A DNA stretch of 48,228 nucleotides from Candidatus Melainabacteria bacterium (lineage in GTDB: Bacteria; Cyanobacteriota; Vampirovibrionia; Obscuribacterales; Obscuribacteraceae). Position numbers and translations under genes: made by a program. Of this stretch, positions 41,688-48,228 are shown in pieces. The DNA lies in assembly GCA_003153555.1 (NCBI GenBank), contig PLZS01000186.1:1-48228 (forward strand), written 5' to 3'. The notes under the pieces are model-generated. The model saw nothing but the letters and a program-made list of their open reading frames with translations, was not told the DNA's origin and did not search any database. How positions within the stretch are numbered: the stretch's first letter is position 1; the number at the start of each line of letters is the position of its first letter.

Positions 41688-44600
41688 TTGCCCTCTGAGC
41701 CGCATCATTGGTATCAAATCGTGAAGCGTTCGCAGATTGATAAAATTCTTTGTGGAGTGAAGTCTTGGAATGATTTGACGGCGAAGATAGAGTTGTCCAA
41801 CAATACCAAGGACAAAGGCGATATTTTTGAGCGCTTCACTCAGATTTATCTGAAGCTTTCACCTGTATATCAAACAAAGTTGAAAGATGTTTGGACGTTT
41901 GACGAAGTACCTCCCTCAGTCGCTAAGGCACTTGGATTACCGAGAATTGACCTAGGCATTGATCTAATTGCAGAGACATTCGACGGCAAATTCTGGTCGA
42001 TTCAAAGCAAGTACCGTGAAAACATCAAGGCGGCAATTACATATGATGAGCTGTCAACATTCGTAGCACTTACGTTTGGAGAAATTTGTCGTAAAGATGC
42101 TTTCTCATATGGCCTTATCTGCACGACGACAGAAGGCATAAGCAAACATCTCCACAGTCATGCCAAGATTGGTGTATGTGCTGTTGATGAATGGGGGAAT
42201 CTCGATGCAAGCTTCTTTGCTCGGATGCATCAGTATGTGACGCACAAACCGGTAAAGCTGCAAGCCAGGAAACCTAAGCCACACCAGGTTCGGGCAATCA
42301 AGAAGGGCGTGAAGCATTTTGCTACCAGTGATCGAGGCAAGCTGATTTCACCATGCGGGTCTGGCAAAAGCTTGACTGCATTCTGGCTGGCACAAGCTTT
42401 GCAGTCTAATCTGACACTCGTTGCAGTGCCAAGTCTTGCGTTGATCAAACAGACGTTGAATGTTTGGCTGACAGAAACTGTCGCTACTGGCACACGTCCT
42501 GATTGGTTGATTGTATGCAGTGATGAGAGCGCTGGCAAAGTAAAAGAGGCTGATTCTATCGTTGCCGACATTTATGAGATGGGCGTTCCTTGCAAAGATA
42601 AAAGTCAGGCAGCCGAAATTACTAAATTTTTGAAGCAGAAAACCAACGTTCCTCGTATATTATTCACGACCTATCAGAGCAGTGAAGTGACAGCGGAGGC
42701 GTCTCGAAAAGCCAAAGCAACATTTGATTTTGGAGTGTTTGATGAGGCACACAAGACCGTGGGGCACGTTGATAAAACATTCCCGCACTTTCTGTCAGAG
42801 AAAAATATCAAGATCAAGAAGCGGCTGTTCATGACTGCGACAGAGCGGGTTTTCCGGGGCAACTCAGACAAGATTGTCAGCATGGACGATGCAACCATTT
42901 ATGGTGGCATCATTGATGATTTGAGTTTCAAAGAAGCCATTGCACAGGGCATTTTATGCGACTACGAGATTTGGGCAATGCACGTCACTCCGACTGAAAT
43001 AAAAGATTTGATTTCAAACAACGATTATCTGAATCCAGACAAAGGTGATTTAGATGACATCACAGCTCAGAAATTTGCGGCACTCATAGCTATGAGAAAG
43101 GCATACAAGCAGTTGGGGATTAAACACACGATTTCATTCCACAGCAGCATTGCACGTGCACAAGATTTTCAGAAGCTGCAAGAGAAGTGCAACAAGTCTC
43201 TGTCTAAGAAACTTGGGAATGTGCATTCATATCACGTTTCTGGGAATATGCCGATGGCCAAAAGAGACACTGAGATGAGACTCTTTGAGACAGTGACACC
43301 AAGCTTGGTGACAAATGCACGTTGCCTAACGGAAGGCGTCGACGTGCCAGACATTGATTGTGTCATGTTTGCAGACGCTAAGAACAGCATCATAGACATT
43401 GTTCAGGCGGCTGGTCGTGCCATGCGAACTGCGCCAGGCAAAACTAAAGGTTACATCGTTATTCCAGTATTGTTGGATGATGAGCTTGAATTGGGCTCGA
43501 CTGATAGCCGGGTGTTTGGTCAGACGTTCAGAGTGCTCAGAGCTTTGGCTTCTAACGATGATCGAATCGTTGATGAGCTGAAAGCTATATCTCAAGGGGT
43601 TATTCCGAAGACTTCCATTGTTAAGCAGGTGTTGCCTGAGATTTTGCCGACGGCTATCAGCGCGGATCAGTTTATCAATGCGGTGACGTTGAAGTTTTGG
43701 GACAAGCTCGCTAAGCTCAATTGGCGGACTTTTGAGGAAGCACGCGAATATATTCGTAGTCTCAATTTGAAATCACAAGCTGACTGGAGAGAATACTGTC
43801 GTGGTGGCAAGAAACCGGCTGACATTCCCAGTGCTCCTGATTACAACTACAAGGACAGAGGATGGATTAGCTGGGGCGATTGGTTCGGCACCGGACGCAT
43901 AGCTGATCAAAATAAGATCTTTCGTTCATTTACCGAAGCACGCAAATTTGCTGGAAGTCTCCAATTTAGATCTGGAAATGAGTGGCAAGTATACTGTCGG
44001 TCAGGCCAGAAGCCCGTCGATATTCCCAGTAATCCAGACAAAATCTACAGGGACAAAGGATGGACTTCGATGGGTGACTGGCTGGGCACAGGAATTATTC
44101 ATCCAAAAGACAAAGTCTTTCGTCCTTACCCTGAAGCAAAAAAATACGTCCATGAGTTAAATCTCGGTTTTCAAAAACAGTGGCGAGAATATTGTCAATC
44201 TGGGGAGAAGCCAGCAGATATTCCTAGTAACCCCAACAAAATCTACAAGGACAAAGGTTGGGTAAGTTACGGAGACTGGCTTGGCACCGGACGCATAGCT
44301 GCTCAAGTTAGGGTATATCGTCCTTACCCTGAAGCAAAAAAATACGTTCACGGTTTAAAATTACGCTCTAATATTGAGTGGCAAGAATATTGTCAATCTG
44401 GTAAAAAACCGGACGATATACCAGCGTATCCTAATCAAACTTATAAGAATGATGGTTGGGTCAACATGGGCGACTGGTTGGGCACCGGACGAATTGCTAA
44501 TCAAGCTAAGGTCTATCGCCAATTCCGTCAAGCTCGAAAATTTGTTCATGATCTAAAACTTGGTGGTCAAAAACAGTGGCTTGAGTACTGTCAATCTGGT

Positions 44601-45296
44601 AAAAAACCGGACGACATACCAGCGTATCCCAATCAAACTTATAAGCATGATGGTTGGGTCAACATGGGCGATTGGTTGGGCACAGGAATTATTCATCCAA
44701 AAGACATAGTCTTTCGTCCTTACCCTGAAGCAAAAAAATACGTTCACGGTCTAAAACTACGCTCTAACATCGAGTGGCGAGAATATTGTCGATCTGGTAA
44801 GAAACCGGATGACATACCAGCACATGCTGACAGAAGCTACAAGGGTAAAGGATGGATAAGTTGGGGCAATTGGTTAGGCACTGGACAAATAGCTAATCAG
44901 GTGAAGGTCTATCGCCAATTCCGTCAAGCTCGAAAATTTGTTCATGAGCTAAAACTTGGTAGTCAGCAAGAGTGGTCACAGTACTGTCAATCTGGTAAAA
45001 AACCGGACGATATACCAGCGTATCCTAATCAAACTTATAAGAATGATGGTTGGGTCAACATGGGCGACTGGTTGGGCACCGGACGAATTGCCGAGAAAGA
45101 TAAGGTCTTTCGTTCATTCACCGAAGCACGCAAATTTGCTAGAAGTCTCCATTTTAAATCTCGAACTGAGTGGCAAGTATACTGTCGGTCAGGCCAGAAG
45201 CCCGTCGATATTCCCAGTAATCCTGACAAAATCTACAAGGATAAAGGATGGCATTCCGTCGGTGACTGGCTGGGCACCGGACGAATAGCTGACTGA
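41688..45296 (+). CDS. Restriction-nuclease-like SF2 helicase with a C-terminal array of eight 62-residue repeats (INT_rpt-like)
   Basis: The 1202-residue protein starts at a TTG three bases after the HEPN stop. Residues about 40-180 are a PD-(D/E)XK nuclease-like domain (Glu48 in GDIFERF, Asp92 in LGIDL, Gln106-x-Lys108 in IQSKY). An SF2 helicase core follows: Walker A PCGSGKS (about 222-228), DEAH (352-355), TATE (about 383) and QAAGRAMRTAPGK near 625. From about residue 680 eight tandem repeats of 62 residues follow, each with EWxxYCxSGxKPxDIP, then Y, GW and GDWLGTG. They match my recollection of the phage-integrase repeat unit (PF14882). Such arrays probably bind DNA or RNA. A further, broken repeat lies after the TGA. 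Confidence 0.85.
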   Translation: MPSEPHHWYQIVKRSQIDKILCGVKSWNDLTAKIELSNNTKDKGDIFERFTQIYLKLSPVYQTKLKDVWTFDEVPPSVAKALGLPRIDLGIDLIAETFDGKFWSIQSKYRENIKAAITYDELSTFVALTFGEICRKDAFSYGLICTTTEGISKHLHSHAKIGVCAVDEWGNLDASFFARMHQYVTHKPVKLQARKPKPHQVRAIKKGVKHFATSDRGKLISPCGSGKSLTAFWLAQALQSNLTLVAVPSLALIKQTLNVWLTETVATGTRPDWLIVCSDESAGKVKEADSIVADIYEMGVPCKDKSQAAEITKFLKQKTNVPRILFTTYQSSEVTAEASRKAKATFDFGVFDEAHKTVGHVDKTFPHFLSEKNIKIKKRLFMTATERVFRGNSDKIVSMDDATIYGGIIDDLSFKEAIAQGILCDYEIWAMHVTPTEIKDLISNNDYLNPDKGDLDDITAQKFAALIAMRKAYKQLGIKHTISFHSSIARAQDFQKLQEKCNKSLSKKLGNVHSYHVSGNMPMAKRDTEMRLFETVTPSLVTNARCLTEGVDVPDIDCVMFADAKNSIIDIVQAAGRAMRTAPGKTKGYIVIPVLLDDELELGSTDSRVFGQTFRVLRALASNDDRIVDELKAISQGVIPKTSIVKQVLPEILPTAISADQFINAVTLKFWDKLAKLNWRTFEEAREYIRSLNLKSQADWREYCRGGKKPADIPSAPDYNYKDRGWISWGDWFGTGRIADQNKIFRSFTEARKFAGSLQFRSGNEWQVYCRSGQKPVDIPSNPDKIYRDKGWTSMGDWLGTGIIHPKDKVFRPYPEAKKYVHELNLGFQKQWREYCQSGEKPADIPSNPNKIYKDKGWVSYGDWLGTGRIAAQVRVYRPYPEAKKYVHGLKLRSNIEWQEYCQSGKKPDDIPAYPNQTYKNDGWVNMGDWLGTGRIANQAKVYRQFRQARKFVHDLKLGGQKQWLEYCQSGKKPDDIPAYPNQTYKHDGWVNMGDWLGTGIIHPKDIVFRPYPEAKKYVHGLKLRSNIEWREYCRSGKKPDDIPAHADRSYKGKGWISWGNWLGTGQIANQVKVYRQFRQARKFVHELKLGSQQEWSQYCQSGKKPDDIPAYPNQTYKNDGWVNMGDWLGTGRIAEKDKVFRSFTEARKFARSLHFKSRTEWQVYCRSGQKPVDIPSNPDKIYKDKGWHSVGDWLGTGRIAD
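43726..45292 (+). repeat. Tandem 186-bp repeat array (eight coding units)
   Basis: Eight units of about 186 bp encode the C-terminal repeats of the helicase. Some non-adjacent units are almost identical (for example those around 44341 and 44955), which shows recent duplication or gene conversion. Confidence 0.9.
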
Positions 45297-45560
45297 AATA
45301 GAATCTATCGCCAATTCCCCGAAGCAGAAAAATATGTCCACGATCCTAATCTTATAGTGGACAAAAGGAATGGAGAGAATATTGTCGATCTGGTAGTAAG
45401 CCTGATGATATTCCGGGTTCCCCACAGCGGACTTACAAGAACTCTGGTTGGATTAGCTGGGGCGATTGGTTCGGCACCGCATGAATACTGGCTCTCTGAA
45501 ACAAAAATACGCAAACAGTTAATAATCCGACTGAGTTGGGGCAATCAATTTAGTGATTGA
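45297..45560 (+). pseudogene. Decayed ninth (and trace of a tenth) repeat after the helicase stop
   Basis: After the TGA the same frame encodes NRIYRQFPEAEKYVHD, the start of another repeat. One base is then missing at about 45355 and the matching frame gives GQKEWREYCRSGSKPDDIPG through GWISWGDWFGTA. Traces such as LSWGNQF follow to about 45560. The array was longer before a stop codon and small deletions cut it. Confidence 0.75.
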
Positions 45561-45775
45561 TGAAGAAGTAACTGCTGAACGGTATCTAGAACTACGCACC
45601 TCAAATTTGACGTTACTCAAATGCCACCATATAAGTTACCGGCTACCAAAATCCGGTTGAGCGATGATTGTAAAGTACTTTCAGTGGGCGCTTCGATAAT
45701 AATGACGGTCATCGAAGACGTGGAACCTCGCTAACTTGTGCGATTCGAGCAAGGATTCTCAGTCCGGCAGTTATC

Positions 45776-46027
45776 TCAAACTGCTTTACCTGGCCCGTTG
45801 TAAACTTGCGCGGCAGTCCGTTCGATCAACTGAAGTGCGATTAAATATTCGGGTTCCTCCGCAAGAGAAACAGACCTATTCTCTCCGGTAAGCTTAATTT
45901 GAATTTCTCGCCCATCTTTGGATTTCGCATCGTGAATCGGAGTGGATGGAGGGTACAAGTCAAGATCAAACGCATAAGCTGCCACCACTTCGCCGATACT
46001 TCCAACTTCAGAATTTTCTTCTAAAAT
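45776..46027 (-). CDS. Small PD-(D/E)XK-like protein (DUF6998-like), start uncertain
   Basis: The frame ends at TGA 45776 and encodes GSIGEVVAAYAFDLDLYPPS and HDAKSKDGREIQIKLTG. The GE, D and Q-x-K spacing fits restriction-endonuclease-fold proteins of the DUF6998 kind. No ATG, GTG or TTG lies upstream of the GE motif. The frame opens at a TAA (46046-46048), so translation must begin at an ATT (46027 or 46033), by a frameshift from the upstream gene, or not at all. The GTG at 45991 would remove a catalytic residue. It overlaps the end of the gene at 46021. Confidence 0.5.
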   Translation of the reverse strand: MLEENSEVGSIGEVVAAYAFDLDLYPPSTPIHDAKSKDGREIQIKLTGENRSVSLAEEPEYLIALQLIERTAAQVYNGPGKAV

Positions 46028-46644
46028 GGAAATCTCAAATCTGCTTTAGTCGTTCTGCCACCCACCCATAGTCTAGCTTCGGCTTGATTCATCGTTCTAT
46101 GGAGCTGAAGATTCACCTGCAATCCGTAGTCATATTTCAAGTCCTTATCTCCGACTTTGACACCGGATGTCACCAAGGAAAGCTTGACAGAGTCTTCGTC
46201 ATCCCATTCACTCAGAGGCTTCGCCTCCAGGTACAAAAGGTTATTCTCTTGCTGCCCTCGTCTATGAATTACAATGTCTGGCACAATCAATTTCACCTCC
46301 TTTTGCTTCTTTTGCTCCTTTTGTTTTTCCTCCGCTTGCTCAAGTTTCGTTCTTTCCTTTTTCTTCCAATTATCAAACGCGTCTGTTAACCCCTCGTCTC
46401 TCAGAGCAGTCTTAGCGGAATCAGAAAGAGTCAGCATATCCAAGTTCTTCGGGTTGGACTCGTACCGACCGTATTCACAATCCACATAATAATCAGGAAA
46501 GAGTACCTGCAAATACATTGCAAGGCGGGTTGCGGCGGGCCGCTCAAGTGGTTTCGCAGGCGGTGCTATAAATAAATCCTTGTCTTGTAATCCGAATATC
46601 TGAAACGCCATCTTCAGCCGCTTCTCGACTTCATTCCAATCCAT
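46021..46644 (-). CDS. PD-(D/E)XK nuclease-like protein
   Basis: AAGGAG precedes the ATG at 46644. The 207-residue protein has helical ends, a charged Lys/Glu/Gln coiled segment (EQAEEKQKEQKKQKEVK) and a nuclease-like core. In that core Asp of VPDIVIHRRG and Glu-x-Lys of LLYLEAKPL match the D...ExK active site. It overlaps the upstream HEPN gene by 14 bases, so both are made together. It likely cleaves nucleic acids. Confidence 0.65.
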   Translation of the reverse strand: MDWNEVEKRLKMAFQIFGLQDKDLFIAPPAKPLERPAATRLAMYLQVLFPDYYVDCEYGRYESNPKNLDMLTLSDSAKTALRDEGLTDAFDNWKKKERTKLEQAEEKQKEQKKQKEVKLIVPDIVIHRRGQQENNLLYLEAKPLSEWDDEDSVKLSLVTSGVKVGDKDLKYDYGLQVNLQLHRTMNQAEARLWVGGRTTKADLRFPF

Positions 46645-47419
46645 TGCAAACTCCTTGTGGTCCATCATCAATTGGTGTTATCAGTCTGTTCACATAAAGC
46701 CAATGAGTGACGGTACTGTTTGCAAATGTCATAAACATGAATCCAGACAAAGTCGTGAAGTCTTTGTATTTCCTCAGTGCTTCTGCATCTTCGTCCTTCA
46801 GCACGGCAGGCAATCCGTAAATGTCTCTCCAATAAACATTCACCAACTGGTCAGCGCAAGAGTATCGTTTTTCAATTGGCTTTGCGCCAGACAATTTGAT
46901 GGATGCACGGTCAGCCAGGTCCAAGTCTTGTTGCATTGCGGCAACCAAAAGCTTTAAGGCAGCCTGAGTTGCTTTGGCATCCTTCGCATCGTTGTAATGA
47001 AACGTGAAAGTATTTCGGAGGTGCGCCAGTCCTTTGAAGTGCTCATCTGTGCGAAGGCAATTGTGCAGAACATCGAATGAATTTTGAAGATGACCTGCAT
47101 TTTGGATAAATTGATAGGCCTCCTCATTGCCACCAGCCCGATTATCAATGAACGCAGCGAAAGCCTCGGATAGATGCGCTTGCTGGAGTCTTAATAAATA
47201 GCCGACAACACCATCAAGTACGTTCACATCCCAATTCGTCTTGTCCTTTTCAATCGCTGTCATGATGGAGCCGAGTGATGCGATGTCATTCGCAGCCATC
47301 ATTAGTCGAAACATGTATGGTGCTAACGGCAGAGCTGCTGCCGTTGCAACATCAATTCTCAACGATTTAGCTGTTGCGAGTTTTAATTCAAAATCGTCAT
47401 CGATAGACTCACCCGTCAT
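46631..47419 (-). CDS. HEPN-like protein of the nuclease cluster
   Basis: The ATG at 47419 follows GAGGG by nine bases. The 262-residue protein is almost all helical. It carries R135-N-x-x-x-x-H141 (LAHLRNTFTFHYND), a HEPN-type RX4-6H motif. HEPN domains are found in abortive-infection RNases and toxins. It stands between an HNH gene and a PD-(D/E)XK-like gene, overlapping the latter. Function in RNA cleavage is inferred from the motif. Confidence 0.6.
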   Translation of the reverse strand: MTGESIDDDFELKLATAKSLRIDVATAAALPLAPYMFRLMMAANDIASLGSIMTAIEKDKTNWDVNVLDGVVGYLLRLQQAHLSEAFAAFIDNRAGGNEEAYQFIQNAGHLQNSFDVLHNCLRTDEHFKGLAHLRNTFTFHYNDAKDAKATQAALKLLVAAMQQDLDLADRASIKLSGAKPIEKRYSCADQLVNVYWRDIYGLPAVLKDEDAEALRKYKDFTTLSGFMFMTFANSTVTHWLYVNRLITPIDDGPQGVCNGLE

Positions 47420-47445
47420 CACAAATTCCCTCGAATGCAATCAAA

Positions 47446-48092
47446 CTATTTCCGGCGCCCCTTGCTGTGTTTTGATGTGCGCTTTTGGCGAAAACCACTT
47501 CCGCTCGTGGAGCCACCGGTAGTCTGTGGCAGAACAGTTGGTGCAAGCGGATTTGTTGGAATTGACACCATGGCGAAATTGGTGCTCGCACTTAGCAAGA
47601 AAGTCTGAGCAGTCGGGCTGTTGGTCAGCAATGAAGTAAGGCGACTATTTGCGTATTCAAACAGTTTGTCCACATTGTTTCTGTCAAGGATCTGGTTCTC
47701 GATACCAGCTCGTAATCTGATCTGTATGCTGGAGAATAGTTTTCCAGCTCTCATTTTTTGCACGGTATCAGCAATTTGCGTTGCTTTATCCTTTGCCGCA
47801 TCCAGCACGTATGCAATATCAGTTGAGTAGTTGTCTAGTGTTCGTGCCCCCTTCCGCCTGTTGCAGGCGTCGCATGATGGCACATGGTTGTAGTGCGCTA
47901 ACACGTCAAAATCGAGTCGCAGCCCATACCTCTTTTCATCGCTTCCAAGTCAGGTGCCGAGATTTTTTCTGGAATTACATGGTCAACTTTGAAGTCGTCG
48001 AACTCTACTGGCTTATGGCAATATATGCAATTGCTGTTATGCGCTTCCCAAATAGCGAGCCGCTGAAAACTATCGAACGATTGATCAGACAT
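47446..48092 (-). pseudogene. HNH endonuclease, split by a one-base frameshift
   Basis: The first frame (48092-47898) gives NCIYCHKPVEFDDFKVDHVI (Cys22, Cys25, Asp37-His38). The second frame (down to 47446) continues with YGLRLDFDVLAHYNHVPSCD then ACNRRKG, the second Cys pair and HNH Asn. One extra A in the AAAA run at 47933-47936 would join them into a protein of about 215 residues with a helical, basic C-terminus. The gene is either newly inactivated or affected by an assembly indel. It is the first gene of the minus-strand nuclease cluster. Confidence 0.7.
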
Positions 48093-48143
48093 ACGATTTT
48101 GCTGCTAACTCATAGCTAACTTGCTTCTGTCTTGGCACGCCAA

Positions 48144-48173
48144 TAAAAAAGCGGCTCGTCGCTGTCAAGCCGC
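48144..48173 (-). terminator. Terminator of the tRNA gene
   Basis: On the minus strand GCGGCT and AGCCGC form a six-base stem followed by TTTTTT, a typical rho-independent terminator just after the tRNA 3' end. Confidence 0.75.
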
Positions 48174-48192
48174 ATCCTTACTAGTTTTAAGA

Positions 48193-48228
48193 TGGCGTGC
48201 CTGGAGAGATTCGAACTCCCGACCTCAT
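48193..48228 (-). tRNA. tRNA gene, 3' end only (cut by the window edge)
   Basis: The minus strand reads a T-arm (GGGAG, TTCGAAT, CTCTC), acceptor strand CAGGCAC, discriminator G and an encoded CCA. The anticodon lies outside the window. Arginine is a guess from the general look, not a call. Confidence 0.85.

Noticed and set aside
43726..45292. Periodic repeats considered as a CRISPR array
   Set aside because: The 186-bp period is far too long, there are no short repeat/unique spacer units, and the repeats are coding in one frame.

Overview
The window is a gene-poor-to-moderate, strongly mosaic bacterial segment with many lineage-specific secreted and envelope proteins, tandem Sel1/TPR repeats, several TonB-C-like tails, and a dense load of mobile and conflict genes. 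No phylogenetic marker gene is present. The combination of short secreted proteins, TonB-C-tailed proteins and a recurring N-terminal E-rich 'LExxhF...RLxxLE' domain resembles what is seen in Candidatus Obscuribacterales (Vampirovibrionia/Melainabacteria, phylum Cyanobacteriota). This is an inference from protein style only.

Layout. (1) 1-1170: a wrecked cyclopropane-fatty-acid-synthase-type methyltransferase, then tRNA-like 3' fragments. (2) 1174-5728: an integrative element with a P4-type tyrosine integrase beside a tRNA 3' fragment, a zinc-ribbon protein, an excisionase-like HTH protein and an HUH-like replication initiator. (3) 5729-7220: degraded transposase material with a 54-bp duplicated piece. 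(4) 7544-14737: small membrane/secreted proteins, a Sel1-repeat protein, an orphan HigA-like regulator with two palindromic operators, a DUF2939+TPR protein and a secreted SNase. (5) 14815-16809: a two-Rossmann flavoprotein of unknown role. (6) 16909-17652: a truncated IS3-family element and a frameshifted gene. (7) 17714-21044: a complete ABC three-component (ABC-3C) conflict operon. (8) 21381-22013: a serine recombinase. (9) 22244-39531: mostly secreted, lipid-anchored or membrane proteins (DUF4352, second SNase, lipoproteins, S1/P1 nuclease, TonB-C proteins), a toxin-like gene with an apparent frameshift plus an overlapping candidate immunity gene, a GIY-YIG-like protein, a tandem LuxR-type HTH protein and a candidate selenoprotein. 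(10) 39545-48092: an Ntn-hydrolase-like protein, a HEPN + nuclease-helicase operon whose helicase carries eight tandem 62-residue repeats, and, convergent with it, a four-gene cluster of HNH, HEPN and two PD-(D/E)XK-like proteins. (11) 48193-48228: the 3' end of a tRNA gene with its terminator.

The best candidates for undescribed biology are: (a) a thioredoxin-like gene (33971-35008) with one in-frame TGA followed at the expected distance by a hairpin that fits the bacterial SECIS consensus; (b) the HEPN/nuclease-helicase-repeat operon at 40755-45296; and (c) the convergent HNH/HEPN/nuclease cluster at 45776-48092. Together (b) and (c) form a compact nuclease-rich island ending at a tRNA gene. 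Several genes are split by one-base shifts, two of them at A-runs (30234-31340 region and 47446-48092), so both real decay and assembly indels must be considered.
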